From assembly GCF_029946145.1 (NCBI RefSeq), contig NZ_JAQSDY010000027.1, forward strand, positions 1-64,000: a DNA stretch of 64,000 nucleotides, written 5' to 3'. Numbering within the stretch: position 1 is the first letter of the stretch; each line of letters begins with the position of its first letter. A model generated the notes under the pieces. The model was not told where the DNA came from and made no database searches. It was given only the letters and a program-made list of their open reading frames with translations. Source of the DNA: Brevundimonas sp. Its GTDB lineage: Bacteria > Pseudomonadota > Alphaproteobacteria > Caulobacterales > Caulobacteraceae. Position numbers and translations under genes: made by a program. Of this stretch, positions 17,701-25,763 are shown one piece after another.

Positions 17701-17810
17701 CGACGGGCGAAGTGGCCAACCGCGCTGGCAGCGGCCAGTACGTCTTCCAGGAAGCAAACAGCTGGGTGGCGCCGCGGCGCTTCTATCTGGGGGTTCGCTA
17801 CTCCTTCTAA
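14766..17810 (+). CDS. TonB-dependent receptor with N-terminal carboxypeptidase-regulatory-like domain
   Basis: An outer-membrane receptor of about 1014 residues. A signal peptide (QRLLRSTMIGGAALMALT, ending NAMAQ) is followed by a CarboxypepD-regulatory-like Ig domain (about residues 45-125), a plug (VEALPTGRNYQSYLQLVPGV, then NLYYLDGVDVTDP) and a long beta-barrel ending in the expected aromatic GVRYSF. This is the Oar-like class. I start it at TTG 14766, which has GGGAGG nine bases upstream; the frame is open 165 bases further but that part is not receptor-like. An EF-hand consensus loop is embedded in the barrel at 16443-16478. The substrate is unknown; a rho-independent terminator follows. 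Confidence 0.88.
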   Translation: MKTHTIRQRLLRSTMIGGAALMALTAVPVVALVVPTNAMAQSQSGSLRISVAGQDGQPLSGATITVSSPDSLVSKTAVTGEDGRARLSGLDPATNYTVQVVAAGYDEFRASNVAVVSGRDLSQGYVLVSGARADADADATDLGDIIVTGTSLAAVDVTSATVGTTLTLQTVEALPTGRNYQSYLQLVPGVKPSSGGNAASRSGVNYSDVGGAIGSSTDNLYYLDGVDVTDPVTGTFGANFNSEIIQEQQVIVGGVPAEYAGGSGLVSRVVTKSGSNEWHGSINYYLQNDDLVAEDEHSTSGGFSTYDSAVTLGGPILHDRLWFFGSYQKKNREDEVLNVGTGDILRTVENDQDYLFSKLTWQVTDNDRVTATFFSDPTEISGQNSATIINSRDYSRTQGGDNYKLEYTRTWGDLLFDAYYFKHESELTDVALNSSIRDNVTYRTAANASLEQRQLGGRGINFEEHRDREEWGLNAEYFLDTSFGTHTIKGGVQRTENIYFQTDSVPGGVTYNSLDDQYLGTTLGTYRGAGWTARSITSTDYAQFLLPALSANAAALAAYDTNHNGAISAAEADAIVFNSTAGNPYGGVNVYRTVRAADAPYEVSSEGTTLYLQDTWTLNQLTVNAGLRAEKWDHFASDGSQIADFDWAIAPRLSVVYDVFGDGRSKVFGFAGRYYDPIRNDMTDFAGAKTGPVNNEQIYAAGQWITFRTRGPGDAAISPSTKTPYTDEFMIGGSTTIGSSIGLSATLTHRVTEDIMEDYDLSLYADATCTQATCGVNGAAYPGSLFYLGLPYFGYSSDPGTNYVIGTLAGGKREYTGFEVVLTKFKTDNWFGQVSYTFNDAEGNSNSDGNADFQGDWIALDPRAPNVWGPQAGNIPHQFKAYGAYEFNFGLEVSGVFNWNSGSLYTPADVVQSRYLPPMSGGYEFGGVTDSYILPGFVGAEQNPAYYTFDMRLKYVLDLPIGETEFFLDAFNVLNNQAATGEVANRAGSGQYVFQEANSWVAPRRFYLGVRYSF

Positions 17811-17833
17811 GGTCGCATCGACGACCAGGACTG

Positions 17834-17862
17834 AATGCCGGCGCGCAAGCGCCGGCATTTTT
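17834..17862 (+). terminator. Rho-independent terminator after the TonB receptor
   Basis: A perfect stem AATGCCGGCGC / GCGCCGGCATT with a GCAA tetraloop followed by a T-run. It lies 24 bases after the receptor stop. Confidence 0.93.
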
Positions 17863-17964
17863 CTGTGCTGGCACCGAGATCAGGCAGTCAGAGACCGCGA
17901 GCTCGCCCCGAACTACGAAGCCCCGTAGTGCCGCTCCGTCGGCTTGTTTCATGGACCTTCCATC

Positions 17965-18144
17965 TCAGCCTACAAGACCGCCGTAAAGATGACCTTCGCC
18001 AAGGGGGCGTCGCTGGAGGATCCTGCCGGTCTCTTCAACTCCAGCCTCGAGGGCAATACCCGACGCGCCATCGACTTCCCTGAGGGCGATGAGATCGATG
18101 AAACGGCGTTGAAGGCGCTCATTCGCGCCGCCGCGGCGCTGAAC
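17965..18144 (+). pseudogene. C-terminal remnant of a DUF1801 (YdhG-like) protein
   Basis: About 60 codons read as the C-terminal half of a DUF1801 protein (SAYKTAVKMTFAKGASL, then GLFNSSLEGNTRRAID, ending IRAAAALN). The N-terminal two thirds and the start are missing. The frame runs on without a stop into the methyltransferase gene, so automated annotation may fuse the two. It starts about 100 bases after the receptor terminator. Confidence 0.7.
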
Positions 18145-18264
18145 ACCTCCACGCGGGCCGCCGCTCGTCCGACCGCCCGCGGACCAGTTGAACCTGGCTC
18201 TGTGCCCGCACGGCCAGGGACGGACGGCTGGCTATCGGCGCGCGCCCGTTGGACAAGGCGCCGG

Positions 18265-18927
18265 ATGACCCGAATCGCCGACCCCGCCGCCTTCATCGCC
18301 GCCAACACGCGACCGCAGCCAGTCCCGCATGCGCCGGAGATCTCGCTGTGGCTGGCGGACGAAGTCACACCGATCTGGCGGCTGACCGAGGAGGAGCTCG
18401 GCGAGCTGGGCCTGCCGCCGCCGTTCTGGGCTTTCGCCTGGGCGGGCGGTCAGGGACTGGCGCGCTGGCTGCTGGACAACCCGGCCGAGGTCGCCGACAA
18501 GCGGGTGCTGGATTTCGCGGCGGGCTCCGGCCTGGTCGGGATCGCGGCGATGAAGGCAGGCGCGGCCTCGGCCCTGTGCGCCGACATCGACCCTTTCTGC
18601 GGCGCGGCGGTCGCGCGCAACGCCCTCGCCAATGGCGTGATCATCGACTTCACCGCCGCCGACCTGCTGGACGCTCCGCCGCCGGACATCGAGGTGATCT
18701 GCGCCGGCGACGTCTTCTACGAACAGCCGATGTCCGGCCGCGTCCTCCACTGGCTGCGCCTGGCCGCCGACCGGGGGACCCGCATCCTCGTGGGAGATCC
18801 GCTGCGCACCTACTTCCCCAGGGAAGGCTTCGACCTCCTGGCCGAATACGCCGTTCCGACCACCCGGGAGCTTGAGGACTCCGCCGTCAAGCACACCCGC
18901 GTCTGGACCCTGTCCGGCGCTGGTTGA
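18265..18927 (+). CDS. Class I SAM-dependent methyltransferase (ETFB-lysine/nicotinamide N-methylase type)
   Basis: A 220-residue methyltransferase. The SAM-binding motif I is VLDFAAGSGLVGIAA, followed by ADIDPFC at the end of the second strand and ICAGDVFYEQ at motif IV. The N-terminal PPPFWAFAWAGGQGLARWLL is typical of the small methylase group related to the ETF-beta lysine methyltransferase, so a protein side chain is the likely target; this is inferred. The ATG at 18265 gives the family-typical N-terminus. The open frame upstream belongs to the DUF1801 remnant. Confidence 0.85.
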   Translation: MTRIADPAAFIAANTRPQPVPHAPEISLWLADEVTPIWRLTEEELGELGLPPPFWAFAWAGGQGLARWLLDNPAEVADKRVLDFAAGSGLVGIAAMKAGAASALCADIDPFCGAAVARNALANGVIIDFTAADLLDAPPPDIEVICAGDVFYEQPMSGRVLHWLRLAADRGTRILVGDPLRTYFPREGFDLLAEYAVPTTRELEDSAVKHTRVWTLSGAG

Positions 18928-18963
18928 CGAGGCTCTGTCACGGCCACGCTTGGATGGAGGCCG

Positions 18964-19377
18964 GTGCGGCGCCATCTTCTCCTCATGACCGCCATCCGCG
19001 TCCTCGCCGCCGTCCTGCTGCTCGCGGCCGCGCCTGTTCAGGCGCAGGTCCCGCCGACCTGGCAGCCGCGTCCCGGCGTCCAGGCCTTCGATCCGAACCG
19101 CTATCAGGCCGACCAGCATCGTTATGAGATCGATCGCCTGCGCGCCCGGGCCGACCAGCGCGAAGCCCTTGCCCGCCAGCAGGAGATAGAAACCCGCCTC
19201 AACCGCCTTCGCATCGAGGCCGCGCGCCAGCCCGAGCCCGTCCCGCCGCCGCCGTATCGCGCCCTGCGTTCGCCGGAGGAGGAGCGGGGGCTGCGCCTCT
19301 CGGCCGAGGAACGCCGTCGCGCCACGGCGAACCGGGTGGGCCAGATCGACGCCTGGCTGGACCCCGGGGCCGACTAG
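18964..19377 (+). CDS. Exported hypothetical protein, charged and coiled-coil-like
   Basis: A 137-residue protein with an N-terminal signal peptide (IRVLAAVLLLAAAPVQAQ) and an Arg/Glu/Gln-rich helical body (RYEIDRLRARADQREALARQ) that should form a coiled coil in the periplasm. GTG 18964 has GGAGG very close in front; ATG 18985 is the alternative and still leaves a complete signal peptide. No family is recognised. Confidence 0.6.
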   Translation: MRRHLLLMTAIRVLAAVLLLAAAPVQAQVPPTWQPRPGVQAFDPNRYQADQHRYEIDRLRARADQREALARQQEIETRLNRLRIEAARQPEPVPPPPYRALRSPEEERGLRLSAEERRRATANRVGQIDAWLDPGAD

Positions 19378-19448
19378 GTCTCACCTCTGCATCCCTTCCC
19401 CTCCGTCCGCGTTCCGGCCTAGCTTGTATCAAGGGACGGGAGAACGAC

Positions 19449-20303
19449 ATGCGGTGGCAGGGTGGACGGCGCGGCGGCAATATCGAGGATCGGCGGGGCA
19501 TGGGCGGCGGCGCCATCGCCGGCGGTGGGATCGGCGCGCTGGTTCTGGCGGCCATCGGCTATTTCGTATTCGGCATCGATCCGTCCACCACGACCCAGCT
19601 GGCCAGCCAGTTCGGCGGCGTGGGAGCTTCCGAACAAGGCAAGGAGGGCAGTCCGACGGATCAGGCCGGCGCCTTCGTCGACGTGATCGGCTCCAATATC
19701 GACGACGTCTGGAAGACCAGGCTGCAAGGTTATCAGCCGCCGACCGTCACGCTTTATGAACAGGGCACCTCGACCGGCTGCGGTTTCGGCCAGGCGGCGA
19801 TGGGACCCTTCTACTGTCCCACCGACCGCAAGGTGTATCTGGACCTGTCGTTCTGGCAGCAGCTTGAAACCCAGCTGGGCGCCTCCAGCGCCGACTTCGC
19901 CCGCGCCTATGTGATCGCCCATGAGTACGGCCACCACGTCCAGACCCTGACTGGCGCCTCGCAGCAGGTGCAGGACGCCCAGCAGCGCGCCTCCGGTCAG
20001 GCCGAAGCCAACCGCTATTCAGTCGCGCTCGAGCTTCAGGCCGACTGTTACGCCGGGGTCTGGGCCGCCAACGCCGCCGCCGTCTCGAACGGCGAGGTGG
20101 CGCTGGACGCCGGCGATCTGGAAGCCGGCATGCAGACCGCCTCGGCCATAGGCGACGACACCCTGCAGCGCCGCCAGGGTGGGCGGGTCCAGCCGGACGG
20201 CTTCACCCACGGCTCTTCGGCCCAGCGGGTCGAATGGCTGCGGCGCGGCTATGAATCGGGCGATCCCGCCGCCTGCGACACCTTCGGGTCGCTCCAGGGC
20301 TGA
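19449..20303 (+). CDS. ypfJ: Neutral zinc metallopeptidase, YpfJ family
   Basis: A 284-residue membrane-anchored protein. The N-terminus (MRWQGGRRGGNIEDRRG) and a single glycine-rich membrane helix (about residues 20-40) are characteristic of the YpfJ/KPN_02809 family. The zinc site is HEYGHHVQ near residues 157-164, with the third ligand expected in ALELQADCYAGVW. The physiological substrate of the family is unknown. Its length is complete and it stands alone. Confidence 0.92.
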   Translation: MRWQGGRRGGNIEDRRGMGGGAIAGGGIGALVLAAIGYFVFGIDPSTTTQLASQFGGVGASEQGKEGSPTDQAGAFVDVIGSNIDDVWKTRLQGYQPPTVTLYEQGTSTGCGFGQAAMGPFYCPTDRKVYLDLSFWQQLETQLGASSADFARAYVIAHEYGHHVQTLTGASQQVQDAQQRASGQAEANRYSVALELQADCYAGVWAANAAAVSNGEVALDAGDLEAGMQTASAIGDDTLQRRQGGRVQPDGFTHGSSAQRVEWLRRGYESGDPAACDTFGSLQG

Positions 20304-20332
20304 AAAACACAGTGCCAAGCGTCCACTCCGTC

Positions 20333-20352
20333 CACTCCGTCCGGAGTGATTT
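20333..20352 (+). terminator. Small hairpin after ypfJ, possible terminator
   Basis: CACTCCG-TC-CGGAGTG followed by ATTT, 30 bases after the ypfJ stop. The first arm overlaps a direct repeat of GTCCACTCC. The stem is short and the T-run weak, so termination is only possible. Confidence 0.4.
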
Positions 20353-20449
20353 CGCACGGCCTTCAGATTGTCAAAGACCAGGCCCGACGGGTTTCGGACA
20401 GCAAAGCACGCGCCTGCGTCAATTTCGGACGTAGGCAAGTTCGGTCGCT

Positions 20450-21397
20450 CTAGCCGACCGTCAGATCGAGGGGCCGCGAGACGTGCAGCGTCCCGGCCCC
20501 AAGGTCCATCGCCACGCGACGGCCGGCGAACGCCTCCATCCCCACCAATCCGCCTGGGAAGTTCGGTAGCGGCGGCTGGTCGAACACTCCCACCGGCACG
20601 CGCCGGTACAAATGGTCGGCGAAGGTCACGGTGCGCGCCTCGACAATCGCCGTTCGCGCCGAACCTCCCAGCACCAGATGTACCCCGCTGGTCCGGGGCC
20701 GTCCGTCCAGCAGGCCGACCCGGGTGGCGGTCTCGCGGTTCAGCCCCAGCAAGGCCGATGCGCCCGTATCGACCACCGCCTCGACCAGCGCCCCCTCGAC
20801 CGTCACTTCGGCCGTCAGGGCGCGGCCGGCGCGGCGCACCGCCGCCTCGGCCAGATCGGCGGGACGGACAAATGCCTCGCGGCCCACGAGCCGGCTGTGC
20901 CGCCGCGCCGGATCCAGCGCCAGCACGGCCTCGCCCAGCAGGTCCTGCCCCAGGATCAACTGCGTCCCCAGCCCCTGTCGCGAGGCCAGGGGCCCCAGAT
21001 CGAGGATCGCCGCCCTCAGGCCGCTGACGGTCAGACCCGCCAGCTCGATGTCCAGCGCCGTGCCCCGCCCGACCTGCGCCCCGCCGCCGACGCCATAGGC
21101 GACCAGCGGCATGTCGAACAGCGACCGCCCTGCATCCGGAAGTTCGGCGAACAGGGCGCGGTCGATGACGGAATACTGGGCCCCGCTGTCCACCAGGGCG
21201 ACGAACTGCCGCCCGCCCAGCCGCACCGCGACGGTCGGCGCCGGACCGGGCCGCGCATAGGGCATCCAGGGCGTCGCGCCGCCGGCCGCGAAGGCCAGCG
21301 CCGGCTTCGGCCACAACAGATGGTCGCGAGCCCACCAGGCGCCGCCGAGGACGGACGCCAGACCGGCCGTGCGGATCAGGAGAGAGCGGCGGTTCAT
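20450..21397 (-). CDS. Retropepsin-like aspartic protease, exported, two DxGA domains
   Basis: A 315-residue protein with a twin-Arg-like N-terminus (MNRRSLLIRTAGLASVLGG), then two aspartyl-protease-like repeats with catalytic-type motifs VDSGAQYS (D70) and VDTGASALL (D210). A retropepsin normally dimerises to bring two such motifs together; here both halves are in one chain, as in pepsin-like single-chain enzymes. It is probably periplasmic. Substrate unknown. It is transcribed away from ypfJ and no operon partner is evident. Confidence 0.85.
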   Translation of the reverse strand: MNRRSLLIRTAGLASVLGGAWWARDHLLWPKPALAFAAGGATPWMPYARPGPAPTVAVRLGGRQFVALVDSGAQYSVIDRALFAELPDAGRSLFDMPLVAYGVGGGAQVGRGTALDIELAGLTVSGLRAAILDLGPLASRQGLGTQLILGQDLLGEAVLALDPARRHSRLVGREAFVRPADLAEAAVRRAGRALTAEVTVEGALVEAVVDTGASALLGLNRETATRVGLLDGRPRTSGVHLVLGGSARTAIVEARTVTFADHLYRRVPVGVFDQPPLPNFPGGLVGMEAFAGRRVAMDLGAGTLHVSRPLDLTVG

Positions 21398-21629
21398 GCC
21401 AGGGAAGATGGCGTGCGGTCCGCCCGGACGCCAGCGGAGCCTTTGTCGCGGCGGTGGGAGACGGCCCGGCCGACGCCCCCCGACGCCGACCGGACCGCCA
21501 CCGCGCGCCCATCCCCCGAAGGGCGCGGTGCAGGCGGGGTCAAAGGACTCACCCGCTCGCTGACGGTATCTGGCCTTCCAGCGTCACCGGTGTCGATACG
21601 GTTCTCCACCCGCGCGAACCGAAGGCCGG

Positions 21630-22451
21630 CTACCTGTGGCCGAAGGGGACCACCTTGTTTTCGCGGTCATGACCGATATCGGCCGCGCCCAGATACGCAA
21701 TCCCCGACCGCTGGCACCAGTAGCGGACGATCTCTTCGGGCGTCAGGCCAAACTCCGGTTCGTTAAGGGTGATGTCCGAGACCCGTCCCAGCCGGATGCC
21801 CGCGACCCGACGGATCGAGGCCTGGCCCGTCAGGTGGAACATCATCCGGTCGATCCGGTACAGCGGCTCCGACACATCCTCCAGCATCAGGACATGCCCC
21901 GTGAGGTCGGGCTCCAGCGCGGTGCCGACGAGGGCGTCCAGTATGCTGAGATTGAAGGCCGCCGCCGGGCGCGGATCGTCGGCCAGCGAAGGCTCCCACG
22001 ACGCCGGATCGCCCGACCTCAGCCAGTTGATCGCCCGCCAGGCGGTGGCGTCGTTGCGCACCGCGTCCGAAGCCATCGGCCCGTGTGCAAGATGCGGAAA
22101 CCCGGCCTTGTAGAGCAGGGCCAGAATGCTGCCGGCGTCCGAATACCCCAGATACCGCTTCTTGCGCGCGACCGGCTCCAGCCGCGGCAGCACCGCCTCG
22201 GCGATCCGGCACGAGCCATAGCCGCCCCGGGCGAACCACACCGCGTCCAGCCGCGGATCGTTGGCGTATTCGACGAACGCCGCCGCCCGGCTCGCGTCAT
22301 CGCCCCCGAAATGGCCGTGTTTGCCGAAGCTGGCGGGGTGGAAGACGACCTTGACCGAACCGTCCGGAATGTTGGTCGCAAACCACGCCTCGACGGCCTC
22401 GGCCCGCTCCCGGTTGAAGCGCGAACTGGCGTTGACGATGCCGATCTTCAT
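21630..22451 (-). CDS. ldcA: Muramoyltetrapeptide (LD-)carboxypeptidase, S66 family
   Basis: A 273-residue cytoplasmic serine peptidase that removes the terminal D-Ala from murein tetrapeptides during recycling. The features seen are ARGGYGS, the nucleophile region LGYSDAGS, the acidic catalytic region HVLMLEDVSE, and a C-terminal GAADIGHD that supplies the His. The order matches family S66. It is divergent from the Mur-ligase-like gene at 22519 with only 67 bases between the starts, so the two share a regulatory region and are likely to act in the same recycling route. Confidence 0.88.
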   Translation of the reverse strand: MKIGIVNASSRFNRERAEAVEAWFATNIPDGSVKVVFHPASFGKHGHFGGDDASRAAAFVEYANDPRLDAVWFARGGYGSCRIAEAVLPRLEPVARKKRYLGYSDAGSILALLYKAGFPHLAHGPMASDAVRNDATAWRAINWLRSGDPASWEPSLADDPRPAAAFNLSILDALVGTALEPDLTGHVLMLEDVSEPLYRIDRMMFHLTGQASIRRVAGIRLGRVSDITLNEPEFGLTPEEIVRYWCQRSGIAYLGAADIGHDRENKVVPFGHR

Positions 22452-22518
22452 GGACGTGTCTGGCCTCAGGCGTCGCCCGTGCTAGTCAGGCCGCCGGACA
22501 TTCCCCGGTTTCGCCCTC

Positions 22519-23943
22519 ATGAATCAAGACGACTATTTCTTCTGCGGCATCGGCGGGTCCGGAATGCTGCCCCTGGCCCTGATCGTTCAGGCGCGGGGAG
22601 GACGGATCGAAGGCTCGGACCGGTCGCGCGACCAGGGCCGGACGCCCGAGAAATTCGCCTGGCTGGAAGCCCACGGCGTCACGCTACACCCGCAGGATGG
22701 CTCGGGCGTCACCCGCTCCGGCCAGACGGTCGTCGCCACGGGCGCGATCGAGGACACGGTGCCCGACATCGGCGCGGCGAAACGCGTCGGCGCCAGCATC
22801 GTCACCCGGCCCGAACTTTTGTCCCAACTGTTCAACGCCGCCCCCGCCTCCATCGGCGTGGCCGGCACCAGCGGCAAATCGACCATCACCGGCATGATCG
22901 CCTGGATCCTGCATGGCGCCGACCGCCGGCCCACGGTCATGAACGGGGCAGTGATGAAGAATTTCGCCGACGCCGATCATCCCTTCGCCAGCGCCCTGAT
23001 CGGCGGCCCATGGTCTGAAGAGACTGGCCTGTTCGTGTCCGAAGTGGACGAGTCCGACGGCTCCATCGCCCGCTACGATCCGACGGTGGCCGTGGTCTCC
23101 AACATCTCGCTGGACCACAAGTCGATGGAGGAGCTGCGCGACCTGTTCGGCGGCTTCACCGACCGCGCCACGAAGGCCGTGCTCAACCTCGACAACGTCG
23201 AGACCCAGGCGCTGGCCCAGTCCCTGCCCGGCGACAAGGTCATCACCTTCGCCCTGGGCGAGGAGTCCGCCACCCTCAACGCCCACGATCTGGAGCCCCT
23301 GCCGACCGGGATGCGCTTCAACCTGACCGAACTGGGCGGCGAGCCATTGCCGGTCATTCTGAACGTCCCCGGCGCCCACAATGTCGCCAATGCCCTGGCG
23401 GCGATCGGCGCCGTGCGCGCGATCGGCGTGCCGCTGACCGAAGCTGTCGCCTCGCTGGAGACCTTCGCCGGCATCCGTCGGCGGATGGAGGTGGTCGGGA
23501 CGGCCAACAGCGTCACCGTCATCGACGACTTCGCCCATAACCCCGACAAGATCGCCGCCACGCTGAAGACCCTGCACGCCTTCGACGGCCGCCTGCTGAT
23601 CCTGTTCCAGCCGCATGGCTTCGGCCCGCTGCGGCTTATGAAGGACGAGTTCATCGACGGATTCGCCGGCCTGTTGCGCGCCGGGGACGTGCTGCTGATG
23701 CCCGAGCCCGTCTACCATGGCGGCACGACCGACCGCAGCGTGAGCTCCGACGACATCGCGTCCGGCGTCCGCGCCGCCGGCCGCACCGCCGAGGCCCTGC
23801 CGACCCGCGAGGCGTGCGGCGACCGGCTGGTCGAACTGGCTCGCCCCGGCGACCGCATCATCGTCATGGGGGCCCGCGACGACACCCTGTCGACCTTCGC
23901 CGCCGCCCTGCTGGACCGCATAGGCCGTCCGCTTACAGATTGA
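22519..23943 (+). CDS. mpl: Mur ligase family protein, probably Mpl-type muropeptide ligase
   Basis: A 474-residue Mur ligase. The N-terminal Rossmann domain starts FFCGIGGSGMLPLA (MurC/Mpl type), the ATP P-loop is GVAGTSGKST (residues 113-122), the central domain has SEVDESDGS and SNISLDHK, and the C-terminal domain has DDFAHNPDKI. The last motif and the pairing with ldcA favour Mpl, which joins the recycled tripeptide to UDP-MurNAc, over biosynthetic MurC, which normally sits in the dcw cluster. The assignment as Mpl rather than another Mur-like ligase is inferred. Confidence 0.75.
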   Translation: MNQDDYFFCGIGGSGMLPLALIVQARGGRIEGSDRSRDQGRTPEKFAWLEAHGVTLHPQDGSGVTRSGQTVVATGAIEDTVPDIGAAKRVGASIVTRPELLSQLFNAAPASIGVAGTSGKSTITGMIAWILHGADRRPTVMNGAVMKNFADADHPFASALIGGPWSEETGLFVSEVDESDGSIARYDPTVAVVSNISLDHKSMEELRDLFGGFTDRATKAVLNLDNVETQALAQSLPGDKVITFALGEESATLNAHDLEPLPTGMRFNLTELGGEPLPVILNVPGAHNVANALAAIGAVRAIGVPLTEAVASLETFAGIRRRMEVVGTANSVTVIDDFAHNPDKIAATLKTLHAFDGRLLILFQPHGFGPLRLMKDEFIDGFAGLLRAGDVLLMPEPVYHGGTTDRSVSSDDIASGVRAAGRTAEALPTREACGDRLVELARPGDRIIVMGARDDTLSTFAAALLDRIGRPLTD

Positions 23944-24034
23944 TTTTCAAGACAATCTCGCAAAACTTTCACGTACGGCAAAGCTCGCGTTAAGAGCTGT
24001 CCCCTATCCGTCTGGCCCCAAGCAGGAGTTGCGT

Positions 24035-25648
24035 ATGGCCCGGATCGGAGACTTCGCGAGCGCCCCGGACCCCATAGGTCCGGACACGCCCGGCGCTGAC
24101 GTTTTCGACCGTTTCCAGCGTGAGCCCGATACCCTGGTCATCGCCGTCGTCGACACCGACCGGCGCCCCGTCGGTCTGATCGAGCGCAACACCTTCACCT
24201 TACGCATGGCCGCCGAGTTCGGCCGGGCCCTGTACGCCAAACGCCCCGCGGCGACCTTCATGGACTCGGCGCCGCGCGTCCTCGACGCCGACGCGGACGC
24301 CGACATCCTGTTCCAGAGCATGGACGCCGCCAATCTGGGCGCCCTGTTGAATGGCTTCGTCGTCACTTCGGGCGGGTGCTATGCTGGCGTCTGCGCCGGC
24401 GTGCACGTGCTGCAGGCTGGCAGCGCCATTCACCGCCGCCGCGCCGAGGAAATGGGCGCCCTGATCCGCGACCTTGCCCGCGCCGAGGCCGAGGCCCGCG
24501 CCTCCAGCCGCGCCAAGTCCGAATTTCTCGCCGTGATGAGCCATGAGATTCGCACCCCGCTGAACGGCGTTCTGGGCGTCGCCGCCCTGATGGAACGCGA
24601 ACTGACCCAGAAGGCGATGAAGCCCTATGTCCGCACTATCCTGGACTCCGGACAGAACCTGCTGCGGCTGCTGACCGACGCGCTGGACATGTCGCGCGCC
24701 GAGGCGGGGCAGATGGGGCTGGAGGCCGCGCCGGTCCATCTGGATACGGTCGCCGCCGATCTGCTGGCGCTCTGGAGCCCTCGCGCCCAGGAAAAGGCCC
24801 TGGCCCTGACCGTCGTCCACGAGGCCGACGGCCCCGACTGGGTCATGGGCGACGAAATGCGGTTGAAGCAACTGCTCAACAACCTGATTGGCAATGCCCT
24901 GAAATTCACCCCGTCCGGCGAGGTCAGCGTGCGTCTCGCCAGTCGCTGGCGGGACGGCGCAGTGGCCATAACCGGCGTCGTTGACGACAGCGGACCGGGC
25001 ATCGGCGACGACATCGCCGGCGCCGTGTTCCAGCCCTTCAACACCGGCCGCGTGGGCCGGGAGGGAGCCGGAGCCGGTCTCGGCCTGGCGATCTGCCGCC
25101 AGATCGTCGAGCGGATGGACGGCGCGATCGGCGTCGAACGCTCGCCGCACGGCGGGGCCCGATTCCACTTCTCCCTGCGGCTGCCGGGCGCGGGACCCGA
25201 GGTGCTGGCCGCGGCCGTGAAGATGGCGGAACCCACGCCGCACGAAACCCTGCATGTCCTGGTGGTCGACGACAACGCGACCAACCGTTTCGTCGCCGGC
25301 AAGGTTCTGGAGCTGTTCGGCTGCACCTTCGACAGCGCCGAGAACGGTCTGGAGGCCGTCCAGCGGGTCCAGACGAAGCCGTTCGATCTGGTGCTGATGG
25401 ACATCAAGATGCCCGTGATGGACGGGGTTGAGGCGACCCGGGCGATCCGGGCCTTGCAGGCTCCCGTCAGCCGCATTCCGATTCTGGCGCTGACCGCCAA
25501 CGCCGATCCCAGGGACGAGATGGAATATATCGCCGCCGGCATGGACGGGGTGTCGCAAAAGCCGATCCAGCCCGACGCCCTGCTGAATGCGATCCGTCTG
25601 GTCTTCAGCGAGGTCGCGGCCCGCGTCCCGGTGCCGGAAGCCGCTTGA
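24035..25648 (+). CDS. Hybrid sensor histidine kinase with N-terminal CBS-like region
   Basis: A 537-residue soluble hybrid kinase. Residues about 20-110 look like a CBS-type sensory segment (VIAVVDTDRRPVGLIERNTF), followed by a helical linker, HisKA with phospho-His in VMSHEIRTPLNG near 169, a HATPase domain (NLIGNALKF, DDSGPGIG, GAGLGLAI) and a receiver with phospho-Asp in LMDIKMPVMDG near 454. The ATG at 24035 has AGGAG seven bases upstream; a TTG two codons earlier is too close. It could sense nucleotides through the CBS-like part, but that is a guess. Confidence 0.87.
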   Translation: MARIGDFASAPDPIGPDTPGADVFDRFQREPDTLVIAVVDTDRRPVGLIERNTFTLRMAAEFGRALYAKRPAATFMDSAPRVLDADADADILFQSMDAANLGALLNGFVVTSGGCYAGVCAGVHVLQAGSAIHRRRAEEMGALIRDLARAEAEARASSRAKSEFLAVMSHEIRTPLNGVLGVAALMERELTQKAMKPYVRTILDSGQNLLRLLTDALDMSRAEAGQMGLEAAPVHLDTVAADLLALWSPRAQEKALALTVVHEADGPDWVMGDEMRLKQLLNNLIGNALKFTPSGEVSVRLASRWRDGAVAITGVVDDSGPGIGDDIAGAVFQPFNTGRVGREGAGAGLGLAICRQIVERMDGAIGVERSPHGGARFHFSLRLPGAGPEVLAAAVKMAEPTPHETLHVLVVDDNATNRFVAGKVLELFGCTFDSAENGLEAVQRVQTKPFDLVLMDIKMPVMDGVEATRAIRALQAPVSRIPILALTANADPRDEMEYIAAGMDGVSQKPIQPDALLNAIRLVFSEVAARVPVPEAA

Positions 25649-25728
25649 ACCGGACAAGGCTGCCTGCCCCGCGGCAGGTCCGATGCGAAGGTCTCCGCCG
25701 CCCATGCGGGCGCGTTCATCAGAAGCCA

Positions 25729-25745
25729 TTGCAAATCGTTCGCAA
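25729..25745. promoter_or_regulatory. Iron-box-like operator TTGCAA-ATCGT-TCGCAA
   Basis: A 6-5-6 dyad ending 18 bases before the first gene of the reductase operon. It has the same spacing and nearly the same arms as TTGCGA-TCAGC-TCGCAA in front of the siderophore receptor at 33119-33135. Its position would block transcription. Fur is the likely ligand given the gene content. Confidence 0.6.
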
Positions 25746-25763
25746 CTTCGGCACAAGCCGGGA

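Noticed and set aside
14715..17858. A 1047-codon open frame on the minus strand opposite the TonB receptor
   Set aside because: It mirrors the receptor gene in a GC-rich codon pattern, has low-complexity Val/Gly/Arg content and no domain; the receptor reading is clearly correct.
25663..25678. CCTGCC/GGCAGG stem after the second kinase as a terminator
   Set aside because: Only six base pairs and no T-run; it does not qualify as rho-independent.
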